Shown here in pieces: positions 26,066 to 37,260 of a stretch of DNA of 64,000 nucleotides. Where the stretch lies: NCBI GenBank assembly GCA_020161365.1, contig JAIUNU010000001.1:486021-550020 (forward strand). The letters are read 5' to 3'. Every line of letters begins with the position of its first letter. Within the stretch, counting starts at the first letter, position 1. The position numbers were made by a program, and so were the translations under genes. The stretch is from Pseudomonadota bacterium (GTDB taxonomy: Bacteria; Pseudomonadota; Alphaproteobacteria; Caulobacterales; Caulobacteraceae). The notes below the pieces were generated by a model. It worked only from the letters and a program-made list of their open reading frames with translations. It made no database searches and was not told where the DNA came from.

Positions 26066-26152
26066 CTACTCTTCGCGCAGGAATGAGCCAGCGATCAGCA
26101 GGGCCACGGCCAGCAAGGCCAGAAGACCTGACAAATAGGGCAACCAGGACAT
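26066..26152 (-). CDS. 28-aa membrane peptide
   Basis: A short frame on the minus strand starts at ATG 26152 and stops at TAG 26066-26068. It encodes MSWLPYLSGLL, a hydrophobic Ala/Leu/Val run and the polar end SFLREE, a single membrane helix. It is preceded by GGGAGGTG at ideal spacing (7-8 bases). The Shine-Dalgarno lies in the 3' arm of a perfect 8-bp hairpin (26156-26178). Function is unknown; it is too short for standard gene calling. Support is the strong ribosome site plus a coherent helix. Confidence 0.62.
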   Translation of the reverse strand: MSWLPYLSGLLALLAVALLIAGSFLREE

Positions 26153-26155
26153 CGT

Positions 26156-26178
26156 TCACCTCCCAAGATCGGAGGTGA
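26156..26178 (-). promoter_or_regulatory. Hairpin sequestering the ribosome site of the 28-aa peptide
   Basis: TCACCTCC (26156-26163) and GGAGGTGA (26171-26178) are perfect inverted repeats around a 7-base loop. On the minus strand the 3' arm is the Shine-Dalgarno of the 28-aa peptide gene. A folded mRNA would therefore block initiation, which suggests translational control. There is no T-run, so it is not a terminator. Confidence 0.55.
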
Positions 26179-26223
26179 CGATGCGCCGGGGCCGTCCAGC
26201 CGGACAGCCCCGGAACAAGGGGG

Positions 26224-27315
26224 TTAGTACAGGGTGCCGAGCGCGGCGCGTTCGAACGCCTTCAGCTCGTCAGAGCGGCCCTCGCGGATCTTGGTGACCC
26301 ACTCCGGATCCTGCAGCAACGCGCGGCCCACGCCGACCATGTCGTACTCGCCGCGTTCCAGACCACCGATGACGTTATCGATCGAGGTCGGCTGGCTGCC
26401 CTCCCCGCCAAACGCGGCGATGAACTCGCCCGAAAGGCCGACCGAACCGACCGTGATAGTCGGGGCACCGGTCAGCTTCTTGGCCCAACCGGCGAAGTTC
26501 AGATCGCTGCCCTCGAATTCAGGCTCCCAGAAGCGGCGCTGGCTGCAGTGGAAGATGTCGGCGCCGGCGTCGGCCAGCGGCTGCAGCCAGGCTTCCATTT
26601 CCTGCGGGGTCTGGGCCAGGCGGGCGGTGTATTCCTGCTGCTTCCACTGCGACAGGCGGATGATGACCGGATAGTCCGGCCCGACGGCCGCACGCACTGC
26701 CTTGAGGATTTCGGCGGCGAAACGGCCCCGTTCTCCGATGGTCGGACCGCCCCAGGCGTCACTGCGGACGTTTGTGCCCGACCAGAAGAACTGGTCGATC
26801 AGATAGCCGTGGGCGCCGTGCAGTTCGATGGCGTCGAAGCCAAGGCGCTTGGCGTCCGCTGCTGCGGTGGCGAAGGCCTGGATCGTGTCAGCGACCTCCG
26901 CGTCGGTCATCGGCTCGGTGAAAGGGTTGCCGCCGGCCTTGGACAGGCCCGACGGGCTGTCGACCTTGCCCAGCACGTCCTTACCCTTGGCGGCGCCGAC
27001 GTGCCAAAGCTGCGGCGCGATCTTGCCGCCGGCGGCGTGAACCTCGTCGACCACTTTCTTCCACGCCGCGAGCTCTTTCTCGCCGTGGAAACGCGGCACG
27101 TTGGCGTCGTTCAGCGAGGCGGCGCGCGCGACGCCCGTGCCCTCGGTCACGATGAGGCCGACCTGATTCTCGGCGCGGCGACGGTAGTAGGCTGCGACCT
27201 CATCGGTCGGCACGCCGCCCGGCGAGAAGGATCGCGTCATCGGCGCCATCACCACCCGGTTGGGCAGCTTCAGCGACTTGAACTCGAAGGGCTTGAAGAG
27301 GGCGTCGAGCGACAT
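26224..27315 (-). CDS. nemA: Old Yellow Enzyme family alkene/N-ethylmaleimide reductase
   Basis: The 363-aa FMN-dependent enoate reductase has a TIM barrel: LPNRVVMAPMTRSFSPGGVPTDEVAAYYRRRA at the N-terminus, HGAHGYLIDQFFWSGTNVRSDAWGG in the middle (substrate His pair region IELHGAHG) and DMVGVGRALLQDPEWV near the C-terminus. Such enzymes reduce activated C=C bonds and nitro compounds with NADPH. ATG 27315 begins the conserved MSLDALFKPF; the frame extends upstream without conservation. A TetR-like palindrome lies 35 bases upstream. The symbol is by family resemblance. Confidence 0.92.
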   Translation of the reverse strand: MSLDALFKPFEFKSLKLPNRVVMAPMTRSFSPGGVPTDEVAAYYRRRAENQVGLIVTEGTGVARAASLNDANVPRFHGEKELAAWKKVVDEVHAAGGKIAPQLWHVGAAKGKDVLGKVDSPSGLSKAGGNPFTEPMTDAEVADTIQAFATAAADAKRLGFDAIELHGAHGYLIDQFFWSGTNVRSDAWGGPTIGERGRFAAEILKAVRAAVGPDYPVIIRLSQWKQQEYTARLAQTPQEMEAWLQPLADAGADIFHCSQRRFWEPEFEGSDLNFAGWAKKLTGAPTITVGSVGLSGEFIAAFGGEGSQPTSIDNVIGGLERGEYDMVGVGRALLQDPEWVTKIREGRSDELKAFERAALGTLY

Positions 27316-27349
27316 GAGGGCTCCAGGGGAGAAAGAATTGCTGTCGAAA

Positions 27350-27367
27350 TTCAAACACGCGTTCGAA
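27350..27367. promoter_or_regulatory. Inverted repeat upstream of the NemA-like gene, candidate operator
   Basis: TTCAAACACGCGTTCGAA is an imperfect palindrome (TTCAAAC / GTTCGAA half-sites, 6 of 7 complementary). It sits between the divergent NemA-like gene and a membrane-protein gene. The spacing and size resemble TetR-family operators, which control many Old Yellow Enzymes. No regulator gene is adjacent. Confidence 0.4.
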
Positions 27368-27475
27368 ATCTAAGCCAAGGCAGAAAAACTGCAACGGCTA
27401 CGGTTCCGAGCGTGAAAGCTTGCGTCGGCGCGACGGGAACGCGACAAACGCGCGGCTCAGATGGGAGGGCGGGTT

Positions 27476-27901
27476 ATGGGCGGCAAGCCGGCGAACTGGT
27501 GGATCATGCTGGCGGCGGGGATTTTCGCTGCGGTGTTCCTGCTGAAGGACTTCATGGACCACGGCCACGCGATCCTGGCGCACGCGGGTTACAAGGGCCT
27601 GCTCACCTCCCCAACCATTCACCACAAGGTGGGCGAGGCGCTGATCGGTGTGATCCTGTTCATGACCGCCCTGATGCGGTCGATCTGGCCTGCCGAACGT
27701 CTGATCGCCAACCTCAAGGCTTCTTACCCCTTGATGCTGGTCGGCGCGGCCCTGAACGCTCTGGCTTGGTTCGGCAGCGGACTGCCGGCGACGGATTTCA
27801 ACAAGATCTGGTTCGCGCTGCTTGTAGTGGTGGGCGTAGCCGCACCGCCGCTGCTGATCCGCTGGCTCGGCAAATCCAAAGGGGCCCAGACGCAGGCCTG
27901 A
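27476..27901 (+). CDS. Hypothetical membrane protein
   Basis: Start at ATG 27476 is preceded by GGGAGGG (27463-27469); an ATG at 27461 overlaps that ribosome site and is less likely. The 141-aa product has about four hydrophobic helices (roughly 8-25, 50-70, 83-103 and 110-132) with a His-rich loop (DFMDHGHAILAHAG and TIHHKVGE). I do not recognise a family. It is divergent from the NemA-like gene. Confidence 0.75.
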   Translation: MGGKPANWWIMLAAGIFAAVFLLKDFMDHGHAILAHAGYKGLLTSPTIHHKVGEALIGVILFMTALMRSIWPAERLIANLKASYPLMLVGAALNALAWFGSGLPATDFNKIWFALLVVVGVAAPPLLIRWLGKSKGAQTQA

Positions 27902-27910
27902 GCCCCCTTT
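27878..27910. terminator. Bidirectional terminator-like hairpin between convergent genes
   Basis: AAAGGGG (27878-27884) pairs with CCCCTTT (27904-27910) around a 19-base loop. It overlaps the 3' end of the membrane-protein gene and lies just before the stop of the convergent acyl-CoA dehydrogenase gene. The A/T tails suit both directions. Confidence 0.5.
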
Positions 27911-27919
27911 CGTCGATCC

Positions 27920-29131
27920 TCAGAGGCCCAGGACCATCTTGGCCATGATGTTGCGCTGGATCTCGTTGGAGCCGGCGTAGATCGAGGCCTTGCGGTAGTT
28001 GAAGTAGGCTGGCGCAGCGGGGCCGGCATAGTCGGGACCCGCTCGGCCATCGTTGGCGGGCGACCAGGTGTCTCGCACGAACGGCGCGGAATAATTGCCA
28101 ACCGCCTCTAGCGTCAGCTCAGTGATCGCCTGCTGATGTTCGGAACCAACGCACTTCAGCATCGACGAGGCGGGGCCGATGTTCTTGCCCGCGCCACGTC
28201 CGGAGAAGATGCGCAGTTCAGAGGCGTTGAGCGCCTCGACCTGGATCTCGAGATTGGCGATCTTGCTGCGGAAGTCCGGATCATCGATCAGGCGTCCGCC
28301 ATCGTCGGCCCGCTCCAGGGCCGCGATGCGCTTGACCTTCTTGAGCATGTTCATCAGGCCCGGCGCATAGGCGTTGCCGCGCTCGAACTCGAGCAGGTAC
28401 TTGGCGTAGGTCCAGCCCTTATTCTCCTCGCCGATGCGGTTGGCGACCGGCACGCGGACATTGTCGAAGAAGACCTGATTGATCTCCTGCTCATTGTCCG
28501 GCGGACCGTCCAGGGTGGGCAGCGGCTTGATCTGGATGCCGGGGGTGTCCATCCGCAGCAGCAGGAACGAGATGCCTTCCTGCGGCTTGCCCTCGGTCGA
28601 GGTGCGCACCAGGCAGAACATCCAGTCGGCCCACTGGGCGTGGGTGGTCCAGATCTTCGAGCCGTTGAGGACATAGTCGTCCCCGTCGCGCACGGCCCGC
28701 ATCTGCAGGCTGGCCAGATCCGAACCGGACCCAGGCTCCGAATAGCCCTGGCACCACCAGATGTCGGAGTTGAGGATCGGCGGCAGGTGCTGGGCCTTCT
28801 GCTCGGGCGAGCCGAACGCCATGATCACCGGAGCGACCATCTTCAGACCCATCGGCGACGAGGTCGGCACGCCCGCGAGGCTCATCTCCATGTTGAAGAT
28901 GTAGCGCTGTGAGGGCGTGAAACCCGCGCCGCCCAGCTCAACGGGCCAGTCCGGCGCCGCCCAGCCACGCTCGGCCAGCTTCTTCTGCCACTTCACCTGC
29001 CCGGCCTTGTCCAGATAGCCGTTCTTGGACTGGCTCATCTGGCGGCGCAGATCGTCGTCATAGGCGGTGGCGATCCAGTCGCGCACCTCTTGCTGGAAGG
29101 CCAGGTCCTCGGCCGAGAACGCCAGATCCAT
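27920..29131 (-). CDS. Acyl-CoA dehydrogenase
   Basis: The 403-aa FAD flavoprotein oxidises an acyl-CoA to the enoyl-CoA and passes electrons to ETF. The family blocks are WWCQGYSEPGSGSDLASLQMRAVRDGDDYVLNGSKIWTTHAQWADW (middle beta domain, about 125-170) and the C-terminal SMLKCVGSEHQQAITELTLEAVG, ending IYAGSNEIQRNIMAKMVLGL. Chain-length specificity cannot be assigned. An ABM-domain gene lies 6 bases upstream on the same strand, so they form an operon. Confidence 0.93.
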   Translation of the reverse strand: MDLAFSAEDLAFQQEVRDWIATAYDDDLRRQMSQSKNGYLDKAGQVKWQKKLAERGWAAPDWPVELGGAGFTPSQRYIFNMEMSLAGVPTSSPMGLKMVAPVIMAFGSPEQKAQHLPPILNSDIWWCQGYSEPGSGSDLASLQMRAVRDGDDYVLNGSKIWTTHAQWADWMFCLVRTSTEGKPQEGISFLLLRMDTPGIQIKPLPTLDGPPDNEQEINQVFFDNVRVPVANRIGEENKGWTYAKYLLEFERGNAYAPGLMNMLKKVKRIAALERADDGGRLIDDPDFRSKIANLEIQVEALNASELRIFSGRGAGKNIGPASSMLKCVGSEHQQAITELTLEAVGNYSAPFVRDTWSPANDGRAGPDYAGPAAPAYFNYRKASIYAGSNEIQRNIMAKMVLGL

Positions 29132-29137
29132 CGCGCC

Positions 29138-29428
29138 CTACTCCACCGCGTCGAGATATTCAATGACCGGCGCGCCCGCCATGGTCGGCCCCATAGCCGC
29201 GCCGGCGGCCTTGAAATAGTCGGTGCCGCCGTGGTGCTTCAGCGCATCCGTCGACGCGTAAAGCTCCAGCACCTTGTAGACGCCCTCTTCGCTCTTGGAG
29301 CGCGTCAGCTGGTACATCAGGCAGCCCGGCTCGTTGGCCTTCACCTTGGCGGCGAGATCCAGGAACACTTTTTCGAATTCCGCAGCCTTGGCCGGCTGGA
29401 CCTTCAAGGTCGCGACAACGCCGATCAT
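29138..29428 (-). CDS. Antibiotic-biosynthesis-monooxygenase (ABM) domain protein
   Basis: The 96-aa protein is a dimeric ferredoxin-like ABM fold: MIGVVATLKVQPAKAAEFEKVFLDLAAKVKANEPGCLMYQLTRS, then YKVLELYASTDALKHHGGTDYF. Relatives include quinol monooxygenases such as YgiN. It lies 6 bases upstream of the acyl-CoA dehydrogenase gene. GGGAGG precedes its ATG. A short palindromic AACAATTGTT lies about 15 bases upstream of the start and could be regulatory. Confidence 0.88.
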   Translation of the reverse strand: MIGVVATLKVQPAKAAEFEKVFLDLAAKVKANEPGCLMYQLTRSKSEEGVYKVLELYASTDALKHHGGTDYFKAAGAAMGPTMAGAPVIEYLDAVE

Positions 29429-29548
29429 GTCTTCCTCCCAACAATTGTTTGAATTGCAGGATGCGGGAGTGCGCGGCGCGCGGCAAGGCCAGACGTAGCG
29501 GAAGTGCGTCCGAAGACCTTTCCCCGGACGATAATCGGACGAGACGGG

Positions 29549-29821
29549 TTAGGAGCGCTCGTTCCAGCCATAGGCGACCCAGGAGTGGCCGCCGACATTG
29601 CGCGCTTCGATCAAGCCGTCGTCCGCCGGCGACTTGGCGACCTTGCGCCCGCGGAACGCGAAGGCGGCCAAGCCGAACAGCGCGCTCCCGATAAAGCCGA
29701 CCACGACCACGGTCGCTGCGAAGATCACCGCCAGCACCGCGCCTACAACCACCGCGACCGAAGTCGCCAGGGCGCCGGCCAGCCAAGCCAGGTTTCGCAG
29801 GGGCGAAGCGACGGTGCTCAT
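29549..29821 (-). CDS. Small membrane protein of unknown function
   Basis: From ATG 29821, which has an AAAGGA ribosome site, the product is 90 aa. It has two adjacent hydrophobic segments (about residues 10-28 and 30-52) rich in Val and Ala. A C-terminal soluble tail follows, ending VGGHSWVAYGWNERS. The family is not recognised. An ATG at 29845 would add eight residues but has no ribosome site. Confidence 0.7.
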   Translation of the reverse strand: MSTVASPLRNLAWLAGALATSVAVVVGAVLAVIFAATVVVVGFIGSALFGLAAFAFRGRKVAKSPADDGLIEARNVGGHSWVAYGWNERS

Positions 29822-29947
29822 CTGGATCCTTTCGTCGGCGCTCATGGTCAAACAAGTTGGTTCACAAGCGCTGAACGTCAACTGAACACCCCCTCGCAAA
29901 GGATGGAAAGCCTTTTTACGAGGTCGGTGCGGGACGGATTGTCTCGG

Positions 29948-30643
29948 TCAGCCCACGGCGGCCAAGCCAAGCTCCCGCCGCTCTCTCATCACCGTCGAGA
30001 ACGCGGCGTTGATCGCAGCGGCCTTGGCCTCGGCGACTTCGATGAACTCCGACGGCAAGCCGCGGGCGCGGGCGCGATCAGGGTGGGCGCTCGACAGGGC
30101 CGACTTCCAGGCCGAACGCACCGTGGCGTCGTCCGCGTCGGGCGGCACTTCTAGGATCGCGTAGGGGTCGTCGGGACCCACGCCCAGATGAGTCGCGCGT
30201 AGGCGACGGAACGCCAGCGGCGACATGCCGAAGAGATTCGACACCCGCTCCAGATAGTCGAGCTCGTCCTGCGAGACGAAGCCGTCGGACTTGGCGATGT
30301 GGAACAGGCCGTCGACCACGTCTTCCAGCAATTGCGGGCAACTGGAGTAGCGCTTGGCCAGACGCTTGGCATAGCTCTCAAAGCCGTGCGTCGTTTGCCG
30401 CGCCAAGTCATAAAGACGGTGGATGTTGGGTTCTGAGGCAGGGTCGGGCTGGAACACCTCGGTGAAGGCGGCGAATTCCCCGCCATCCGCGCGACCGTCG
30501 ACCTTGGCCAGCTTGGCGCCGAGCGCCGTCACCGCCGTGGAGAACGCCGGATCCTCGCCGGGCAGACCGCCGGGACACTCTGTGCAGTCGGCCAGGTCCA
30601 GGCGCCGGGCGGCGATGCTCGCGATGTTGCGCCAGAAGGACAT
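29948..30643 (-). CDS. DjlA-like protein: TerB-type domain plus C-terminal J domain
   Basis: The 231-aa protein begins MSFWRNIASIAA. The middle (about 55-150) is a TerB/DjlA-like helical domain (LAKVDGRADGGEFAAFTEVF and HIAKSDGFVSQDELDYLERV). The C-terminal 65 residues are a J domain with HPD in SSAHPDRARARG, which stimulates DnaK ATPase. It has no evident membrane anchor, unlike E. coli DjlA. The N-terminal ADCTECPG holds a Cys pair. The 274 bases upstream (30644-30917) show no gene. Confidence 0.85.
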   Translation of the reverse strand: MSFWRNIASIAARRLDLADCTECPGGLPGEDPAFSTAVTALGAKLAKVDGRADGGEFAAFTEVFQPDPASEPNIHRLYDLARQTTHGFESYAKRLAKRYSSCPQLLEDVVDGLFHIAKSDGFVSQDELDYLERVSNLFGMSPLAFRRLRATHLGVGPDDPYAILEVPPDADDATVRSAWKSALSSAHPDRARARGLPSEFIEVAEAKAAAINAAFSTVMRERRELGLAAVG

Positions 30644-30917
30644 GGGTCGCCTCGAAACCAGCAACGGACAAGAGAGATACGCACGACAGAGCGACCGGAT
30701 CACCTCATTCCGCGCTTCTAGCACAATGAGAATGATCGTTCACATGACTTTAGTGCAATGCGGCGACCGCCCGCGCCGATATCGCACGGGAGCCGAACGC
30801 GGAATTGATCGTTATGGCTCCGCTTGTCGGTGAAGCGCCACCGCCACGCAACGGTCCCAATCCGGATCGAAATACTCTAGTGAAGACACCCGGTAATCAG
30901 AAAGGACCTCCGCCCGC

Positions 30918-31709
30918 ATGGCGAACGCCCTCTTCCTCGCCCTGGCCTTGTTGGCCCAAGACGGCCAAGCGAGCACCCAAAGCCCCAATGCGCCGCCATC
31001 GGACGAGTATGGTTATGTCGCCTGGTGCTATGGCGCCCTGGGCGGCTACGCCTCGCTGTACGATCAGGTGATGCCGGAGGTGACTCGGATCGAGAAGGCG
31101 TTTCCTGGTCCGGATGGCGTGGAAGCCTCACTGAAGACCTATCCCGAGCTTCGCGCCCAGGCCCGGAAGGACCTGAAAACCTTCGCCTCGGCGATCACGG
31201 CGGCCGAGAAGGCCAGCCCGCGCCCCATCTCAGAATATGGCGGCTCACAGGTCAAACGCGGCGCGGCCATTTGGCAGGGCGCAGGCTCGATCGACAAGGC
31301 GCGCCTGGCCCAGATGTGGATGAGCTGGAGCCCGCCCGGCGACTGCGAAAAGCGCGCCAAGGCGCTTGAAATCAAGTCCTCCATCCTCGGCAAGGCTCTG
31401 AACTACAACGCCGTCTCGGCCACGACGCAAGCCCCGCCCCCGGAGACTGAGGCGCCCACGAGCGCTCCGTCAGCGGCTGAGGCTTCTCCCCCGGCGGCGA
31501 CCCTGCCGGAGCCGCCTCCCGCCTCGCCGGCCAAGCCTGCGGTTAAGGCCGCTCCCGCCCCGGCGAAACCGACGGTGAAAGCGCCGGCGGCAAAACCAAC
31601 GGCCTCGACTGAAGTCATCGTTGATCCTGCCAATCCGGTCCCCTGCGCGGGCAGCCTGGTTCCGGCCAAGCGTGGCGGCAAGGACGTCCTGATCTGCAAG
31701 GCGGACTGA
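30918..31709 (+). CDS. Hypothetical exported protein with Ala/Pro-rich region
   Basis: The 263-aa protein has a short hydrophobic N-terminus (MANALFLALALLAQ) that may be a signal peptide. A helical domain follows (about 28-170, with Cys in WCYGALGG and GDCEKRA). An Ala/Pro/Lys-rich stretch (about 170-235) and a short C-terminal segment with two Cys (PVPCAGSLVP and LICKAD) complete it. No family is recognised. AAGGAC lies about 10 bases before the ATG. Confidence 0.72.
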   Translation: MANALFLALALLAQDGQASTQSPNAPPSDEYGYVAWCYGALGGYASLYDQVMPEVTRIEKAFPGPDGVEASLKTYPELRAQARKDLKTFASAITAAEKASPRPISEYGGSQVKRGAAIWQGAGSIDKARLAQMWMSWSPPGDCEKRAKALEIKSSILGKALNYNAVSATTQAPPPETEAPTSAPSAAEASPPAATLPEPPPASPAKPAVKAAPAPAKPTVKAPAAKPTASTEVIVDPANPVPCAGSLVPAKRGGKDVLICKAD

Positions 31710-31720
31710 ACCGGCAGAGA

Positions 31721-33169
31721 TCAGGGGGCCGAGGGCAGTACGCCGCTCTCGGCCAAGGCCTTGAACCAGGCATAGGACGCCTTCGGAATGCGACGGCCGC
31801 TTGCGGCCTCCATGGCGCTTAGGCCGAATTTCGAGGTGTAGCCGAGGTCCCATTCAAAGTTGTCGATCAGGGTCCACTCGAAATAGCCCCGCACGTCGCA
31901 CCCGGCCTCGCGGGCCGCCAGCACCGCTTGAAGATGACGGCGCAGGTACTTGATGCGGAACGTGTCGTCCAGAATAGCGGGACCGCTGCCGAAGGGGTCG
32001 GAGCAGCCGTTTTCGGTCACGAACATCTTGGGCGCGCCGTATTCGCGCCGAACACGGTTCAGGACCTCGAACAAGCCCGATGGGTCGACATGACGACCAA
32101 ACGCGTCCTGCTCGGCGCCGCCAGGGGCCGGGGCGGCGGCGATCCGGCTCGGCGCGGATAGGTCCAGCCGCACATAGGCGGGCGCGTAGTAGTTCACGCC
32201 CAGGAAGTCCACGGCCTGCCGCGTGATCTTCAGATCGCCATCGCGCAGAACGCCCTTCAGCGGCTCCTCCATCGCCTTCGGATAGGCGCCTTTGAACAGA
32301 GGATCCAGCCAGGACAGGTTCCAGATCTGATCGAGCCCATCCGAGGCCAGGCGGTTCCAGAAGGCCAGCGGCCCGCCAGCAGGTCGACACGGCTGCAAGG
32401 CCATGGTGGTGCCTACCGCCAGGTCGCTCCGCGCCGCCCGCAACGCCTGGATAGCGAGGCCCTGACCAAGGTTCATGTGATGGGTTACCGCCCCCAGCAG
32501 CGCCGCGTCCTTGAGCCCCGGCGCGTGCTCACCCAGCACGTGGCCGAACACGGTGTGGACGGCCGCCTCGTTCAGGATGATGTAGTTCTTCAGTCGGTCT
32601 CCCAGCCTCGCGACCACCGCGCCCGCATAGTCCGCCAAGCGCTGGGCGGTGTCGCGGTTCGCCCACCCGCCCTTGGCCTGAAGGCCCTGAGGCAGGTCCC
32701 AGTGGAAAAGCGTGGCGTAGGGCGTGACGCCCTTGGCCAGCAATGCATCGACCAGTCGCGAATAGTGGTCCAAGCCAGCAGCGTTCACGGGCCCCTCGCC
32801 CGTCGGCAAAATGCGGGACCAGCTGATCGAGAAGCGATAGGCGTTGAGACCGGCGCCGGCGATCAGGTCGACGTCGTCCTGGAAGCGGCGATAGCTGTCG
32901 GTAGCGACCGTGGCGTCAGAGCCGTCCTTGATGCGACCGGGGACCTTCTCGAACACGTCCCAAACGCTAGGCCCGCGCCCGTCGGCGGTCTGCGAGCCTT
33001 CGGTCTGGAAGGCGGCGGTGGCCACGCCCCAGACGAAGTCCTTGGGGAATTGCCGGCTCTTGGGGTTGAGGTCGGTGTCGCCCGCCCCCTCACATCCCGA
33101 AAGCCCCACAGCCGCGCCGCTCAGGGCCAAAGCCCCCAGCGCCCTCCGGCTCACGCCTGGGCGTTCCAT
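31721..33169 (-). CDS. Exported GH1 beta-glucosidase-like glycosidase
   Basis: The 482-aa protein carries a signal with both twin-arginine (SRRALGALAL) and lipobox (LSGC, Cys26) features, so it is probably a periplasmic or membrane-anchored lipoprotein. It shows the GH1 TIM barrel: FVWGVATAAFQTEGSQ, the acid/base Glu in IILNEAAVH (E201) and the nucleophile Glu in FVTENGC (E385). The usual NEP after the first Glu is NEA here. GH1 enzymes release glucose or related sugars from beta-glycosides. No sugar transporter is adjacent. Confidence 0.92.
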   Translation of the reverse strand: MERPGVSRRALGALALSGAAVGLSGCEGAGDTDLNPKSRQFPKDFVWGVATAAFQTEGSQTADGRGPSVWDVFEKVPGRIKDGSDATVATDSYRRFQDDVDLIAGAGLNAYRFSISWSRILPTGEGPVNAAGLDHYSRLVDALLAKGVTPYATLFHWDLPQGLQAKGGWANRDTAQRLADYAGAVVARLGDRLKNYIILNEAAVHTVFGHVLGEHAPGLKDAALLGAVTHHMNLGQGLAIQALRAARSDLAVGTTMALQPCRPAGGPLAFWNRLASDGLDQIWNLSWLDPLFKGAYPKAMEEPLKGVLRDGDLKITRQAVDFLGVNYYAPAYVRLDLSAPSRIAAAPAPGGAEQDAFGRHVDPSGLFEVLNRVRREYGAPKMFVTENGCSDPFGSGPAILDDTFRIKYLRRHLQAVLAAREAGCDVRGYFEWTLIDNFEWDLGYTSKFGLSAMEAASGRRIPKASYAWFKALAESGVLPSAP

Positions 33170-33226
33170 GCCGTCCCCTCCCGTTACTTGTCGAGAGGAG
33201 CATGCGTTCGGATATCGCGGTTCGCA

Positions 33227-33342
33227 ATCCTCCCCCTAGCGGGGTAGGTGTCGGCGCGCAGCGGCGACGGAGGGGGAAGAGCTAGGCCTCAAGTAACTTC
33301 CCCCTCCGGCGCTTCGCGCCACCTCACCCTCTAGGGGGAGGA
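33227..33342. repeat. Inverted pair of about 50-bp intergenic repeats
   Basis: The left arm begins ATCCTCCCCCTAG (33227) and ends GGAGGGGGAAG (33278). The right arm is its near reverse complement from CTTCCCCCTCC (33298) to CTAGGGGGAGGAT (33342). Each arm has an internal GC hairpin. It fills the gap between the GH1 gene and metH. It looks like a dispersed Caulobacter intergenic repeat; a similar element lies in 36039-36160. Confidence 0.8.
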
Positions 33343-33351
33343 TTTTCAGCC

Positions 33352-36024
<2,673 letters not shown>

Positions 36025-36038
36025 GATCGGATCTCACG

Positions 36039-36160
36039 CCCCTCCCCTTGATGGGGAGGGGTTGGGGTGGGGTGACACCGCAGCCTGCCCCGACCACGGC
36101 GTTCAATCTTCAAGCGCTGTCACCCCCATCCCCGCCCTTCCCCCATCAAAGGGGGAAGGG
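36039..36160. repeat. Intergenic inverted repeat between metH1 and metH2
   Basis: Two short hairpins, CCTCCCC/GGGGAGG (36041-36059) and CCCTTCCCCC/GGGGGAAGGG (36135-36160), flank a central part. There GGGTTGGGGTGGGGTGACA and its near complement TGTCACCCCCATCCCCGCCC face each other. The whole element is an imperfect inverted repeat of about 120 bp, similar in style to that at 33227-33342. Confidence 0.8.
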
Positions 36161-36183
36161 AGAAGACCGAGGCCGCGAAAACT

Positions 36184-37260
36184 CTAAGCCAACTCGAACG
36201 GTTCGAGGCCCGCCAGGCGCATGGCCCTGGGGCGCTCGGGGATCTGGCGGGGCTTCACGCCGCGCACTTCGTCGGCGACGTGGCGGATGTGGTCCGGCGT
36301 CGTGCCGCAGCAGCCGCCCAGGATGTTGACGAGGCCGTCCTTGGCCCATTCGTGCAGGGCGTGGCCGGTCTCGTGCGGTTCCTCGTCGTACTGGCCCATG
36401 GCGTTGGGCAAGCCGGCGTTGGGATAGGCCGCGACCAGGGTGTCGGCGATGCGGGCCATCTCGGCGATGTGCGGTCGCATCAGGTCCGCGCCCAAGGCGC
36501 AGTTGAAGCCCACCGCGAACGGCTTGGCGTGCTTGACGCTATTCCAGAACGCCTCGGCCGTCTGGCCAGACAGCGTGCGGCCCGAGCGGTCGGTGATCGT
36601 GCCGCTGATCCAGATCGGCAGCTCCTCGTGCCCTTCATCTCGCCAGTCGAGGATCGCCTTGATCGCGGCCTTGCAGTTCAGGGTGTCGGTGATCGTCTCG
36701 ATCAGGAACAGGTCGACCCCGCCCTGGTAGAGCGCGTCCACCTGCTGGCGATAGGCTTCGTACACCTGGTCGAAGGTCACCTTGCGCGCGCCCGGATCGT
36801 TCACGTCGGACGACATCGACAGCATGACGTTCAGCGGTCCCATGGAGCCGGCGATGAACTTCGGACTTGCCGGGTTCTCAGCGTTCCAGCGGTCGGCGAC
36901 CGAGCGGCCGATCCTCGCGCCCTCGATGTTGATGTCCCAGACGTCCTGTTCGCCCAGGTGATAGTCAGCTTGGGCGATCGTGGTGCCCGAGAAGGTGTTG
37001 GTCTCTGAGATGTCGGCGCCGGCCGAGAAATAGGCGTCGTGCAGCTCGGCCACGAGATCCGGCCGGGTCAGGCACAGGATGTCGTTGTTGCCCTTCATCT
37101 GGCCGTTGTAGGCGGCGAACCGCTGGGCGCGGTAATCCGCCTCGGTTAGACCCTTCTTCTGGAACATCACGCCCCAGGAGCCGTCGAGGATCAGGATCTT
37201 TTCTTTCGCGGCGGCCTTGAGCGCGGCCACGCGATTGGCGCGGATGGAGAGGTCGGTCAT
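36184..37260 (-). CDS. metH1: Methionine synthase, homocysteine-binding part
   Basis: The 358-aa protein is the N-terminal homocysteine methyltransferase domain of MetH. It has the three zinc ligands: Cys in [14 protein letters not shown] and the Cys-Cys in [14 protein letters not shown]. It starts with the conserved [23 protein letters not shown]. It overlaps the beta-lactamase gene by ATGA and is followed 159 bases later by metH2. Alone it lacks the folate and B12 domains. Confidence 0.95.
   Translation of the reverse strand: MTDLSIRANRVAALKAAAKEKILILDGSWGVMFQKKGLTEADYRAQRFAAYNGQMKGNNDILCLTRPDLVAELHDAYFSAGADISETNTFSGTTIAQADYHLGEQDVWDINIEGARIGRSVADRWNAENPASPKFIAGSMGPLNVMLSMSSDVNDPGARKVTFDQVYEAYRQQVDALYQGGVDLFLIETITDTLNCKAAIKAILDWRDEGHEELPIWISGTITDRSGRTLSGQTAEAFWNSVKHAKPFAVGFNCALGADLMRPHIAEMARIADTLVAAYPNAGLPNAMGQYDEEPHETGHALHEWAKDGLVNILGGCCGTTPDHIRHVADEVRGVKPRQIPERPRAMRLAGLEPFELA

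Noticed and set aside
26186..26213. GC-rich hairpin after the NemA-like gene as a terminator
   Set aside because: A stem exists (CCGGGGC/GCCCCGG) but there is no T-run on the minus strand, so termination is unsupported.
30720..30750. Possible Fur-type box (TGAGAATGATCGTTCA)
   Set aside because: Too few symmetric matches, and neither neighbouring gene looks iron-related.
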